From Segetibacter sp. (GTDB taxonomy: Bacteria > Bacteroidota > Bacteroidia > Chitinophagales > Chitinophagaceae): a DNA stretch of 64,000 nucleotides. The notes beneath the pieces are model-generated. The model did not search any database, was not told the origin of the DNA, and saw only the letters and a program-made list of their open reading frames with translations. A program made the translations under genes and the position numbers. Below are positions 18,297-27,197 of this stretch, piece after piece; within the stretch, counting starts at the first letter, position 1, and the number at the start of each line of letters is the position of its first letter. The stretch is taken from the NCBI GenBank assembly GCA_028288485.1, contig JAQBNO010000154.1:1-64000 (forward strand), read 5' to 3'.

Positions 18297-18550
18297 AGGG
18301 CAGTAAATTGCTGCAATTAAAATGTAAGAAATTGTAATATTAAGGGTTGATCGGTGAATGATTTAAAAAACGAGCACTTAACTGCATTTTTATTTGAACA
18401 GGAAAGAATAAGGGTAGAAAAATTTCGTTATTTCATTTAAAATAAATGGTGCACGATTAATAGCGTTTTTATCCCTTGTTCTTAATTGTGGCCAAACTTT
18501 TGTATATTCAGATTAATAACTAATTTTATCTTTATTAGACAGACTTCGAC

Positions 18551-18904
18551 ATGAATAAATTTTACTTAATAATTCTTTTTACCGGGCTTACTATTTATGC
18601 CCAGGCCCAGGCTCCTAAAAGTAGTGATCTTAACTTTGGCGGCAGTACCAACCAGCCAAAAATGATGAGGTTTTATCCTAATCCTGCTACTTCTGTCATA
18701 AATTTTGAACTACAAAAACCTATTCAGCGCGAATTTACTTTACAGGTGTACAATTTCGTCGGTAAAAAAATGTTTGAGTTGAACAATATCTCTCAAAAAA
18801 TAATCATCCCGTTGTCAGAGTTTTACAGAGGAGTTTATATATTCCAAATCAGGGACAAAAGTGGCCGGATAGTAGAATCAGGGAAATTCCAGGTTATTAA
18901 ATAG
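18551..18904 (+). CDS. Minimal T9SS type A sorting-domain protein
   Basis: A 117-residue protein consisting of a signal peptide (to about residue 22, AQAQ), a 15-residue linker and a type IX secretion C-terminal sorting domain. The sorting domain shows MRFYPNPATSVINFEL, then QVYNFVGKKMFELNN and YRGVYIFQIRDKSGRIVESG. No separate functional domain precedes it, which is unusual, since the domain normally rides behind an enzyme or adhesin. It could be a surface-anchored mini-protein or a remnant of a larger gene. The gene is followed by a clear terminator. Confidence 0.85.
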   Translation: MNKFYLIILFTGLTIYAQAQAPKSSDLNFGGSTNQPKMMRFYPNPATSVINFELQKPIQREFTLQVYNFVGKKMFELNNISQKIIIPLSEFYRGVYIFQIRDKSGRIVESGKFQVIK

Positions 18905-18959
18905 CAATTAGCCGCTTCTGAAATCGTTAATTCTTCTCCAATTTATTTTATAATCGTTA

Positions 18960-18990
18960 CCAGCCGCACAACGGCTGGTTTTGTTTTTTA
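18960..18990 (+). terminator. Rho-independent terminator
   Basis: CCAGCCG, loop CACAA, CGGCTGG, then TTTTGTTTTTT. A perfect 7-bp GC-rich stem and T-run after the sorting-domain protein. Confidence 0.85.
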
Positions 18991-19066
18991 CAGGAATTAT
19001 GGCAACGGCAGTGAATGACAGCGAAAGTGGGGTCGCTTAAGGGAAGGCGTTCCACAGATAGTTGCG

Positions 19067-19092
19067 GATGAACGAAATGCGACGCAACGATG
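19067..19092 (+). repeat. Dispersed element, half copy
   Basis: GATGAACGAAATGCGACGCA then ACGATG. It shares its left flank GATGAACG with the copy at 35055-35080, so these two form a small sublineage. Confidence 0.6.
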
Positions 19093-19162
19093 TGAAATCA
19101 AGGAACGAAAGCTAGTGTCAAAAAGCACTGTTATAACGAACCAAACCGCCGGTTCGACCTTT

Positions 19163-19203
19163 TCCTCACTCACCATTCACCATTCCTCACTCACACTCCC
19201 AAC
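19163..19203. repeat. CACCATTC/CCTCACTC word array
   Basis: CCTCACTCACCATTCACCAT then TCCTCACTCACACTCCC, ending right at the stop codon of the methyltransferase gene. A complementary array (GGTGATGGGTGAATGG) follows ubiX at 32186. Confidence 0.4.
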
Positions 19204-20375
19204 TACAACACCTGCACAATCAAAAACTTCAGGTAATTGGTATTTTCAATTCCCCAGATAATGGGGTGGTCGCTCGACTGTGTTTTAAAAGTTACCTGCC
19301 TTAATTTTCTTTTTGCGTCTTTCGCAGCCATATGTATCGTGTCAATAAAAAGCTCGGGCGATACGAGGTTGGTACAACTGCTCGTAACTAAAAACCCACC
19401 TGGTCTTAGCAGTTTCATTCCACGGAGGTTGATTTCTTTATAGCCTGTTACCGCTTTTTGAATATTCTCCCTGCTTTTGGTAAAAGCCGGTGGATCAAGC
19501 ATTACAACGTCGTATTGCCTGCCAGCTTTATCCCATTTTTTTAGCACATCAAATGCATTTACTGCCTCGAAAGTGCAGGTATCCGACAAGGAGTTCAATT
19601 CGGCGTTTTTTGTTGCCTGTGCTACTGCATTTTCCGAGATGTCTAAACCAAGAACACTTTTTGCCCCGTAAGATGCAGCATGAATTTCAAAAGTTCCGGT
19701 ATAGGTAAATACTCCTAACACATCCGCGTCTTTTACGATATGTTTAATTGCACGCCGGTTGTCCTGCTGGTCTAAAAAATAACCGGTTTTTTGCCCGTTC
19801 TCGATATCAACGTAAAAACGAAGGCCGTTTTCATTAATGATGATAGTAGTATCCTGAGGCTCAGTTAACCAGCCTTTTTTCTGTTCAAGTCCTTCTAATT
19901 CTCTTACAGGAACATCGTTGCGCTCGTAAATGCCTTTCGGGTTAAAAATGGTGCGAATGGCATTTACAATAGCTGTTTTCCAGACTTCAATACCGTAGGA
20001 AAGCGTTTGAATTACAAAGTAATCATTGAATTTGTCGATGATAAGTGCAGGTAAAAAATCTGCTTCTCCAAAAATTAAACGGCAATTCTCGGTATAGCCG
20101 ATTTTTTGCCTGTAATTCCACGCCGCTTTTATTTTGTTGAAAAAGAACAGCTCATCAATTACTTCATTTTTATCACGCGTTAAAAGTCTCACCATTATTT
20201 GAGACTTAGGATTTATATAGCCCTTTCCAATAAATTTCTGATCGTGCGTGTATACTTCAACTATATCTCCTGCCTGTACTTCCCCGTTAATTTTGTCAAT
20301 TTCATTTCCAAAGATCCACGGGTGGCCATTTGCCACTCTTTGACTGATTTTCCTGTTTAAATACGCCTTTGTCAT
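19203..20375 (-). CDS. Class I SAM-dependent rRNA methyltransferase, RlmI-like
   Basis: A 390-residue cytoplasmic enzyme. An N-terminal PUA-like domain (HPWIFGNEIDKINGEVQAGD) is followed by a central linker and a Rossmann methyltransferase domain. DVLGVFTYTGTFEIHAA and VLGLDISENAVAQA form the SAM site, and VVMLDPPAFTKS is motif IV. The layout matches RlmI (23S rRNA m5C1962), but which base is modified is inferred from family only. The track start at 20414 precedes a perfect -7 promoter box at 20380-20387, so I use the ATG at 20373-20375. This gives the standard family N-terminus. The gene is divergent from grpE. Confidence 0.9.
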   Translation of the reverse strand: MTKAYLNRKISQRVANGHPWIFGNEIDKINGEVQAGDIVEVYTHDQKFIGKGYINPKSQIMVRLLTRDKNEVIDELFFFNKIKAAWNYRQKIGYTENCRLIFGEADFLPALIIDKFNDYFVIQTLSYGIEVWKTAIVNAIRTIFNPKGIYERNDVPVRELEGLEQKKGWLTEPQDTTIIINENGLRFYVDIENGQKTGYFLDQQDNRRAIKHIVKDADVLGVFTYTGTFEIHAASYGAKSVLGLDISENAVAQATKNAELNSLSDTCTFEAVNAFDVLKKWDKAGRQYDVVMLDPPAFTKSRENIQKAVTGYKEINLRGMKLLRPGGFLVTSSCTNLVSPELFIDTIHMAAKDAKRKLRQVTFKTQSSDHPIIWGIENTNYLKFLIVQVL

Positions 20376-20379
20376 TTTG

Positions 20380-20387
20380 CAAAGATA
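20380..20387 (-). promoter_or_regulatory. -7 promoter box of the RlmI-like gene
   Basis: TATCTTTG on the minus strand ends 4 nt before the ATG at 20375. As with guaB, this implies a leaderless or nearly leaderless transcript. A clear -33 TTTG is not seen at normal spacing. Confidence 0.55.
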
Positions 20388-20446
20388 ATTTCTACAGATT
20401 GTCTTTCTGCGCATTTAAAAAATGTCAATTTGACTTTAAAAGCTTC

Positions 20447-20475
20447 TTTGGCAAAATGTTTGACTTGTACCTTTG
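20447..20475 (+). promoter_or_regulatory. grpE promoter
   Basis: TTTG at 20447-20450 and TACCTTTG at 20468-20475, spacer 17 nt, slightly short for the consensus. It is 14 nt ahead of the grpE ATG. Confidence 0.55.
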
Positions 20476-20489
20476 CGAAAAAGTAAAAT

Positions 20490-21053
20490 ATGGAAGAGAA
20501 AGAAATACCGCTAGCCGAAGATCAAACAATGGAAGGCGTTGATATAAATTCTGATGATAGCATTCCCGGAACTTCACATCTTAATGATACACTTGCCGAC
20601 GAAAGTGAAGTAGAGAAATTAAAGGAGGATTTAAAGGAGCAAAAGGATAAATACCTGCGCCTGTTTGCCGAATTCGACAATTTTAAAAGGCGCACCGCGA
20701 AAGAGCGAATTGAACTTTCACAAACTGCCGGAAAAGAAGTTGTTACTTCTATGCTTGATGTTTTGGACGATTGTGATCGTGCTGAAAAGCAAATTCAATC
20801 AACCACCGACCTGAATCAAATCAAAGAAGGTGTTCAGTTGGTCTTTAATAAGTTGAGAACAACATTGCAAAGCAAAGGTTTAAAAGCAATGGAAAGTATA
20901 GGTAGTGAATTTGACGTGGAGAAACATGAAGCAATTACCGAAATTCCCGCTCCTACGCCTGACTTAAAAGGCAAAGTAGTCGACGAGGTTACAAAGGGTT
21001 ACTATTTAAACGATAAGCTCATCCGGTTTGCGAAAGTGGTAGTAGGTAAATGA
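20490..21053 (+). CDS. grpE: Nucleotide exchange factor GrpE
   Basis: A 187-residue DnaK cochaperone that drives ADP release. An acidic disordered N-terminus (about 40 residues) precedes the long dimerisation helix (KEDLKEQKDKYLRLFAEFDN FKRR split by the usual phenylalanine-asparagine motif). The beta-wing ends in VDEVTKGYYLNDKLIRFAKV. The gene precedes dnaJ on the same strand, with 290 bp between them. That spacing contains a stem-loop repeat, so the two may still be cotranscribed. Confidence 0.96.
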   Translation: MEEKEIPLAEDQTMEGVDINSDDSIPGTSHLNDTLADESEVEKLKEDLKEQKDKYLRLFAEFDNFKRRTAKERIELSQTAGKEVVTSMLDVLDDCDRAEKQIQSTTDLNQIKEGVQLVFNKLRTTLQSKGLKAMESIGSEFDVEKHEAITEIPAPTPDLKGKVVDEVTKGYYLNDKLIRFAKVVVGK

Positions 21054-21117
21054 AGGAATTGGAAGAATAAGAAATAGGACTGTTTTTTGAGGCGGGCTGA
21101 TTTACTACTATTAATCT

Positions 21118-21198
21118 TCCGTTGCCACGCTCGGTTCACAGGCAGTTTTTCATAGCAGCGTGGCAGTTTATCCTGGGCCTGTCGAAGGGTCGCGCTCT
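21118..21198 (+). repeat. Stem-loop subfamily repeat
   Basis: CCGTTGCCACGCTCGGTTCA leads into a loop and then GCGTGGCAGTTTATCCTGGG and TCGAAGGGTCGCGCTC. GCCACGC and GCGTGGC form a perfect 7-bp inverted pair. It lies between grpE and dnaJ. Confidence 0.75.
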
Positions 21199-21343
21199 TT
21201 TGCTTTCTATTTCATTATTCAGCAGAGTGCAGTAGCGAAACGAGCGACTGATTAAGATAAAGTATAATAAACAAATGATATTTTACGTTGGAGTTGGATT
21301 GTAAAATAAGTTTCTAAAACTTCCCTTTGGGGATGGATTATAT

Positions 21344-22507
21344 ATGTCAACAAAAAGAGATTATTACGAGGTGTTAGGAGTAAGCAAATCTGCTGCTGCC
21401 GACGAGATAAAAAAAGCTTACCGTAAGGTGGCCATGCAATTTCATCCCGATCGTAACCCTGGGGATAAGGAAGCTGAAGAAAAGTTTAAAGAAGCTGCTG
21501 AAGCCTACGAAGTTTTGAGTGATGCTGATAAAAAAGCGAAATACGACAGGTACGGTCACCAGGCTTTTGGGCCGGGTACTGGCGGCTTTGGCGGTGGCAA
21601 TGGTAATATGGAAGATATTTTCAGCCAGTTTGGAGACATTTTCGGCGAGGATATCTTTGGTAACATTTTTGGCGGTGGCGGAAGAAGTCGTAGTGGTGGA
21701 AGAAGATCAACCGGTCAGCGTGGAAGTAATCTTCGGGTAAAGCTCAAACTGAACTTTGAAGAAATTGCAAAGGGAGTTACGAAAAACATAAAAGTAAAAA
21801 AATATGTAAGCTGTAACACCTGTAGTGGTAGCGGTGCGAAGGATAAAGGTAGTATGCAAACCTGCTCTAACTGTAATGGTAGCGGACAGGTGAGAAAAGT
21901 GCAGAACACTTTCCTGGGTCAAATGCAAACTGTTACAACCTGTTCTGTTTGTAACGGTGAAGGAACTACAATAACCGCAAAATGTCATACATGTAAAGGT
22001 GAAGGCCGGGTATATGGTGAGGAGATGGTAAGCCTTGATATTCCTGCAGGTGTTCAGGAAGGCATGCAGCTCAGTCTGAGTGGCAAAGGAAATGCAGGCG
22101 AAAGAGGTGGCGCCAATGGCGACCTGATTATTCTGATTGAAGAAGAAGCACATCCTGCATTACATAGAGACGGGTTAAATGTAGCTTTTGAGTTGTTTAT
22201 TACTTTTCCCGATGCTGTTTTTGGTACCAACGTAGAAGTACCGACGATTGATGGAAAGGCGAAAATTAAAATTCCTGCAGGCACACAGAGCGGAAAGATT
22301 TTCCGGCTAAAAGGCAAAGGTTTCCCCGAAGTAAACGGTTATTCTAAAGGCGACCAACTCATTCACGTAAATGTTTGGACCCCTCAAGGCGTAAGCAGCG
22401 AAGAAAAGGCTATGCTCGAAAGAATGAACGAAAGCAACAACTTTAAACCACATCCCGATAAAAATGAAAAGAGTTTTTTTGAGAAGATAAAAGAAGCTTT
22501 TAGTTAA
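21344..22507 (+). CDS. dnaJ: Chaperone DnaJ
   Basis: A 387-residue type I J-protein. The J domain has HPDRN, a Gly/Phe-rich linker follows ([20 protein letters not shown]), and there are four zinc-binding repeats ([32 protein letters not shown]). The C-terminal substrate domain is present ([19 protein letters not shown]). It stimulates DnaK ATPase and presents unfolded clients. It follows grpE, the usual heat-shock arrangement. A terminator follows the stop. Confidence 0.97.
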   Translation: MSTKRDYYEVLGVSKSAAADEIKKAYRKVAMQFHPDRNPGDKEAEEKFKEAAEAYEVLSDADKKAKYDRYGHQAFGPGTGGFGGGNGNMEDIFSQFGDIFGEDIFGNIFGGGGRSRSGGRRSTGQRGSNLRVKLKLNFEEIAKGVTKNIKVKKYVSCNTCSGSGAKDKGSMQTCSNCNGSGQVRKVQNTFLGQMQTVTTCSVCNGEGTTITAKCHTCKGEGRVYGEEMVSLDIPAGVQEGMQLSLSGKGNAGERGGANGDLIILIEEEAHPALHRDGLNVAFELFITFPDAVFGTNVEVPTIDGKAKIKIPAGTQSGKIFRLKGKGFPEVNGYSKGDQLIHVNVWTPQGVSSEEKAMLERMNESNNFKPHPDKNEKSFFEKIKEAFS

Positions 22508-22536
22508 GTTGACGGATGACTGTTGACCGATGTGAG
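22505..22536. repeat. GTTGAC word array after dnaJ
   Basis: GTTGACGGATGACTGTTGAC then CGATG. It resembles the array after guaB. A further version (GACACTTGACGTTTGACGTT) occurs at 22849-22874. Confidence 0.4.
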
Positions 22537-22552
22537 GACGATATTTATAAAG

Positions 22553-22588
22553 CGCCCGATGCAATTTTTGTATTGGGCGTTTTTGTTT
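22553..22588 (+). terminator. Rho-independent terminator
   Basis: CGCCCGATGCAA and TATTGGGCG form the stem around TTTTTG, followed by TTTTTGTTTT. It ends the dnaJ transcript. Confidence 0.8.
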
Positions 22589-22624
22589 TGCGGAAAGCCG
22601 GAGATGTTTTATTTAAAACAGCAA

Positions 22625-22874
22625 TTACTTAAGTTCGATGAAAGCAATAATAGCAATTAAAAAGCTAACGATTGCTATATTAAATGATGCTTGTACGGAT
22701 AATAGCTTTTGGTACCTCGCTTCTCGTTTGTTCAATTCTAAGTTCTGCACTATCAGTTCCGTCTTTTACAAATTCTTTTGTTGCTTGTTTATTACTCTCT
22801 TCCTTCATACTTCGAAATGGTAATAATTTTCGATGAAATCTTTCTTTTGACACTTGACGTTTGACGTTTGACAA
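22625..22874 (-). pseudogene. Small coiled-coil membrane protein, apparently frameshifted
   Basis: The track ORF (MSNVKRQ..., 64 aa) ends in an unrelated-looking tail. A second minus-strand frame, open from 22765 to 22625, encodes NLELNKREARYQKLLSVQAS, then a strongly hydrophobic helix (FNIAIVSFLIAIIAFIELK) and a stop. Joining the charged N-terminal part (KEESNKQATKEFVK) to this frame gives a sensible coiled coil plus membrane anchor. The switch would fall near 22755-22768, next to an AAAA run. It could be a decayed gene, a sequencing error or two overlapping small ORFs. I do not recognise the family. Confidence 0.4.
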
Positions 22875-22912
22875 AACTCAAGTAACATTGCATCTTATTC
22901 AAAACTGCTCTT

Positions 22913-23509
22913 ATGAAAATTATTATCGTAGGTGCTTCAGGCACAATAGGCAGAAAAGTTACAGCGGCGCTGGAAGGTCAACATGAATTAATTAAGGTTG
23001 GAAGCAAAAGCGGTGATATACAGATTGATATGACCTCACCTGCTTCAATAGAAGAAATGTTTAAGAAGGTTGGTTCGTTTGATGCTGTAATAAGTGCAGC
23101 GGGGAGCGGGCATTGGGGACCATTGGAAGGGATAAATGATGAAGCTTTCCGCAAGGGACTTAATTATAAATTGATGGGACAGGTTAATCTTGTATTGATA
23201 GGCCAGCATTTAATAAATCCAGGGGGCTCCTTCACACTTACTTCCGGTATATTATCTGAAGATCCAGTTGTTGGTGGTGCCGCAGTTTCTGCCGTAAATG
23301 CCGCGATTAATTCGTTTGCCCTTGCAGCCGCCATTGAGTTAAAAAATGATGTCCGGATTAATGCAGTCAGTCCTGGAGTTGTTGAAGATTCTCCTGAAAT
23401 TTTTCCTGCATTTCCTGGTCATATTCCTGTTACTATGGAGAAGGTGGTGGCTGCTTATTTAAAAAGCGTATTGGGGAGTATGACGGGACAGGTAATAAAG
23501 GCTTTTTAG
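22913..23509 (+). CDS. Short-chain dehydrogenase-like protein lacking the catalytic Tyr-x-x-x-Lys
   Basis: A 198-residue single-domain Rossmann protein. The cofactor loop GASGTIGRKV is at residues 7-16, and ISAAGSGHWGPLE replaces the usual NNAG segment. Where SDR enzymes have YxxxK, this protein has AAVSAVNAAINSFALA, so the tyrosine is absent. This shortened, Tyr-less layout is seen in a known subgroup of SDR-like proteins of unclear reaction. The C-terminus (RINAVSPGVVEDS) is normal. It is probably cytoplasmic and may bind NADP, but catalysis is uncertain. It stands alone. Confidence 0.75.
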   Translation: MKIIIVGASGTIGRKVTAALEGQHELIKVGSKSGDIQIDMTSPASIEEMFKKVGSFDAVISAAGSGHWGPLEGINDEAFRKGLNYKLMGQVNLVLIGQHLINPGGSFTLTSGILSEDPVVGGAAVSAVNAAINSFALAAAIELKNDVRINAVSPGVVEDSPEIFPAFPGHIPVTMEKVVAAYLKSVLGSMTGQVIKAF

Positions 23510-23722
23510 AAGTTACGGCGGGAAAAATTGACGGTGACCGCTGTTCTTAACCCAAGCTGGAGCAGTGATTACAGAACATAAATTTTCAAAATTGGGCCTG
23601 CGTGTATTCTCTGCACGGGGACGATAATGATTAGAGATACTGTTAGTGACCGGGCGGTTTTGTTAACTAAACTCCATCGCTTCAGTATTGCTGGGTGACG
23701 TAGACTCCAAATTCACTTTGCC

Positions 23723-25483
23723 CTAGTCTATTTTCCTTTTCTTCGTATAAACCTTCTTTCCCTTGCTTATAAGCTCAATAAATTCCTTGTGTAAAAGGTT
23801 TTTGGGATTGGCTGAAGCGGAAGCGAGGCTATTCAATTGATCCCAGGTAAACTCTTTAGAATAGGGAGATTGTTTCAAAAGAGTGCCGAACATTATTATA
23901 GCAGAAGCAAACCGCAAAGCTGAATCACACTTATTTAACGGGAGAAGGTTTTGTTTTGACTCGTACACCTCCTTCACAGTATCAACATTATCAGCCAATT
24001 TATAAGATAACTGCACGCTGGCGATGTTTTGCTCACTACTGCTTGCTGAAGGTGAAATACTATTTTCTAATGGAGTTATTTCAAAGGCTGCCAACAGCGA
24101 ATGGCCGCTTCCCACTTCGCCACCTTCTAATTCTGTATTCTTATCGCCAATTGCAGTTTTTTTATTGTCGAAGCCAATTAGCCTGTACTCTTTAACCAGG
24201 TCAGCATTAAATCTTACATTGAGAAAGACATTACTAGCAATGGTGTACAGCGTTTGGGCAAATTCTTCAACCAGTACTTTTTCTGCTTCTTTCTCATTAT
24301 CAAGATAAGCAAAGTTGCCCTTGCCTTTTTTAGCCAGTGTTTCCAATTTACTATCCTTATAATTACCTACTCCAACACCCAGGCAAGTAAGGTAAATTCC
24401 TGTTTTGCTTTCTCTTGTAATTATTTCTTCCAGTTCTTTTTCACTCGATTGACCAACATTAAAATCTCCATCGGTTGCCAGGATTACGCGGTTATTACCA
24501 TTAACTATGAAATTACCACGGGCAACTGAATATGCTGTTTTAATAGCAGAAGCACCCGGTGTTGCTCCGTCGGGAAATAGCCCTTCAATTGACTCAATTA
24601 TTTTTTGTTTTCTATCACCGGAGGTTGGTTGAAGCAATATTTTTACCTGGTCGCCATAAGTTACGATAGAAACAAAATCTTTACTTCTTAAATTTTCTAC
24701 CAATAACTTAAACGCACTTTTTAGCAATGGCAGCCGGTTGGGAGTATCCATGCTTCCCGATACGTCTATTAAAAAAACAAGGTTGGCCGGGGGTGTTTTG
24801 TCGAGGTTGATCTTCCTTGCCTGCAGGTTAATAAACAATAGCTGGTTTTTTGGGTTCCAGGCGCACGGGGTGATATTCGAATTGAACACAAAAGTTTTCT
24901 GCTGATTGCTTTCCGGTTTTATTTTAAAGTTGAAGTAATTGAGCATTTCCTCTATTCTTACTGCATCAGGTGGCGGTTTCTCCTTTAAATTCAAAAATCT
25001 TCTTATGTTACTGTAGCTGGCTTTATCAATGTGAAGTGCAAACCCTGTTTCCGGGTTATCTTTTGCGTTTACAATAGGATTTTCTAAAGTGGAAGAATAA
25101 GTTTCGCCATCGTCGCGGGTTGGCTCGGTATGGTTGAAATGGAGATTTTTAGTGAAGGAGGAAAGATAGACAGTTGTTGACGCAGCCTTACGGTTAGTCA
25201 TTTTAAGGGTGAAAGATCCGACATGTTTGGTAACGACTGCTGTTTTCAGGGTGTCGTAGCCTTCAAGAGAAAATGTTATGGTGTCTACCTTTAAATTCGT
25301 TGGTATTCCGAATGCACCTGAAGCACCCGTATAGTAGGGATAGGTACCTTTAGAAAACAAGGCTATCCTTGCTCCTTGTAAGCCCTGTCCTTTTTCATCT
25401 TTTAGTTCGCCACGCAAATAATATTGAGAAAAGGACAGTTTATATAGGAGTAGCAGAACAAGCGTTACAGAAAATTGCCTCAC
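23723..25483 (-). CDS. VWA domain protein (YfbK-like) with N-terminal carboxypeptidase-regulatory domain
   Basis: A 586-residue exported protein. A signal sequence covers residues 1-20. A carboxypeptidase-regulatory-like domain (LRGELKDEKGQGLQGARIAL) spans roughly 20-95. The YfbK-type N-terminal segment (VRIEEMLNYFNFKIKPE) precedes the VWA domain with MIDAS motif DVSGSMDTPN. A C-terminal segment fits DUF3520. VWA proteins of this type bind metal and often act in surface complexes; no enzyme activity is predicted. The start codon is GTG at 25481-25483. It is encoded next to hpt, about 65 bp apart, on the same strand. Confidence 0.85.
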   Translation of the reverse strand: MRQFSVTLVLLLLYKLSFSQYYLRGELKDEKGQGLQGARIALFSKGTYPYYTGASGAFGIPTNLKVDTITFSLEGYDTLKTAVVTKHVGSFTLKMTNRKAASTTVYLSSFTKNLHFNHTEPTRDDGETYSSTLENPIVNAKDNPETGFALHIDKASYSNIRRFLNLKEKPPPDAVRIEEMLNYFNFKIKPESNQQKTFVFNSNITPCAWNPKNQLLFINLQARKINLDKTPPANLVFLIDVSGSMDTPNRLPLLKSAFKLLVENLRSKDFVSIVTYGDQVKILLQPTSGDRKQKIIESIEGLFPDGATPGASAIKTAYSVARGNFIVNGNNRVILATDGDFNVGQSSEKELEEIITRESKTGIYLTCLGVGVGNYKDSKLETLAKKGKGNFAYLDNEKEAEKVLVEEFAQTLYTIASNVFLNVRFNADLVKEYRLIGFDNKKTAIGDKNTELEGGEVGSGHSLLAAFEITPLENSISPSASSSEQNIASVQLSYKLADNVDTVKEVYESKQNLLPLNKCDSALRFASAIIMFGTLLKQSPYSKEFTWDQLNSLASASANPKNLLHKEFIELISKGKKVYTKKRKID

Positions 25484-25548
25484 AATACTTGTGTTTGTTA
25501 TATCTAACTGTAAGACAAGAAAATTATTATGAAAGTCTTACAAAATAT

Positions 25549-26091
25549 TTAATCTTCTTTAAGCTGGTACAATTGCGGAAGATTTCTTCCTAAGCCATTG
25601 TAGTCTAATCCGTAACCCAAAACGAATTTGTCAGGGATGGTAAAACAGGTATAATCAATTTTTACAGGAAAAACAGTTGCGTCAGGTTTGTGCAGAAAAA
25701 CAGCTATTTTTAAAGAAGATGGTTGTTGGTTATAAACCTGTGGTAAAAATTGATTAATTGTTTTCCCGGTATCAATGATGTCTTCAAGAATAATAATGTC
25801 GCGTCCGTGAATGTCGGTGTCTAACCCGATCGCCGTAATAACCTGTCCTGAGCTTTTTGTGCCTTTATAAGATGCCAGCTTTATAAAACAAATTTCTGCC
25901 TCTATTTTCAAATACTTGAATAAATCGGCGGAGAATATAAACGACCCGTTCAAAATTGAAATGAACAACGGTCTTTTACCTTCATAATCTACGTTTATTT
26001 TTTCTGCCAGTTCTTTTACCTTTTCAACAATTTCATTAGAAGATAAGTAAGGTATAAAGCATTTGTCATGAACGGTAATAGTATCGGACAT
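25549..26091 (-). CDS. hpt: Hypoxanthine phosphoribosyltransferase
   Basis: A 180-residue cytoplasmic purine salvage enzyme that converts hypoxanthine or guanine plus PRPP to the nucleotide. The PRPP-binding motif is IIILEDIIDTGKT, the hood has KLASYKGTKSSGQV, and FVLGYGLDYNGLGRNLP is the conserved C-terminal segment. The track start at 26109 is a TTG; the ATG at 26089-26091 gives the normal length. It lies 29 bp after the glucosaminidase gene and may be cotranscribed with it. Confidence 0.94.
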   Translation of the reverse strand: MSDTITVHDKCFIPYLSSNEIVEKVKELAEKINVDYEGKRPLFISILNGSFIFSADLFKYLKIEAEICFIKLASYKGTKSSGQVITAIGLDTDIHGRDIIILEDIIDTGKTINQFLPQVYNQQPSSLKIAVFLHKPDATVFPVKIDYTCFTIPDKFVLGYGLDYNGLGRNLPQLYQLKED

Positions 26092-26120
26092 TATGTGTTT
26101 TTCGCGCAAGATAACGCTTA

Positions 26121-27197
26121 TTACATACTAGACCCTGTTTTGTAACCCGTTGTAGAAGCTAAACGGGGGCTATTTGGCGCCGGGTACTTAAGGTAAATTT
26201 TTTCTCCGGTTGCCGGTTGCATGTTTTTTCGTAAACCATTAAACTCCATAATTGATGAAAGCTGTATTCCTTCTTTTTGAGCAATATCATGAAGGCTTTC
26301 GTTTTCTTCAACTATATGAACTTCTTTGTTGCATTTTTTTGATTTTTTCTGAAGAAAAATCAACTGGTTGGCACTAAGAATATCAGTTTCGTCGAGGTCG
26401 TTAAATTCCAGCAGCTTCTTAAACGCAACATTATAATTATTAGCAAGTGCAAGTAAAGACGTTCCCGCTTCAGCATATATTACTTTTGCTTCATTTATAT
26501 TAAAAACAGTATTTAAAGGATATCTTTCGCTTGAAGATTTTTTTACTTCTTTCTTGCCAGTTACCGGAACACCTGATAGCTTTTCTTCTACAGCTTCTCT
26601 GTTTGCAAGGTTAGCAAGTTCTTCAATGGGGTGTTGAGTTACAAATAGATCATCCCGCATATTGGTGCGTTGCATTGCAACTAATGTATATTCCTGTAGA
26701 TTATTTTCAACAATCAGTCTGATGAGAGATTGTGCATAAGTAGAACTTGTAGCATATCCAGCTCTTTTTAATCCTTTTGCCCATCCCTCAAAATCAGTTG
26801 GATCGAGCTTAAAAAGAAACGCATACATTGGTCTTGTCCTTAAAAAGTCTGAATGATCTCTATACGAATCTTCTACTGAAGGATATTTTCTGAAGCATTC
26901 ATTCTTCGCGTCGTCATCATGTTTCATCGATTCTCCTGTCCATTCCGATTTGCATTTTATTCCAAAATGATTATTCGCCATGGAAGCTAGATCACTTTGT
27001 CCGCCTGCTGTTTCAAGAATTCCCTGGGCCAACGTTACAGATGCGGGAACACCCGTTCTTAACATTTCAGAAATGGCAAGCTCTTTGTATTCATTAATAT
27101 AAGTACTTATTCTTTGTTGGTAGGATTGCCCGATGGCTGATGATAAAAATACGATAGCAGAAAGCAAGGTTGAAATTAGCTTGGGGAATTTTACCAT
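26121..27197 (-). CDS. Secreted glucosaminidase with two LysM domains
   Basis: A 358-residue cell-wall hydrolase. After a signal peptide (to about residue 23, SAIGQ) comes a GH73/FlgJ-type glucosaminidase domain: SVTLAQGILETAGGQSDLA with the catalytic glutamate, then NNHFGIKCKSEWTGE and YRDHSDFLRTRPMYA. Two LysM domains follow (about residues 234-275 and 292-340, EENESLHDIAQKEGIQLSS). It likely cleaves peptidoglycan glycan strands in the periplasm. Its start codon overlaps the stop of the upstream O-methyltransferase gene (TAATG), so the two are translationally coupled. Confidence 0.92.
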   Translation of the reverse strand: MVKFPKLISTLLSAIVFLSSAIGQSYQQRISTYINEYKELAISEMLRTGVPASVTLAQGILETAGGQSDLASMANNHFGIKCKSEWTGESMKHDDDAKNECFRKYPSVEDSYRDHSDFLRTRPMYAFLFKLDPTDFEGWAKGLKRAGYATSSTYAQSLIRLIVENNLQEYTLVAMQRTNMRDDLFVTQHPIEELANLANREAVEEKLSGVPVTGKKEVKKSSSERYPLNTVFNINEAKVIYAEAGTSLLALANNYNVAFKKLLEFNDLDETDILSANQLIFLQKKSKKCNKEVHIVEENESLHDIAQKEGIQLSSIMEFNGLRKNMQPATGEKIYLKYPAPNSPRLASTTGYKTGSSM

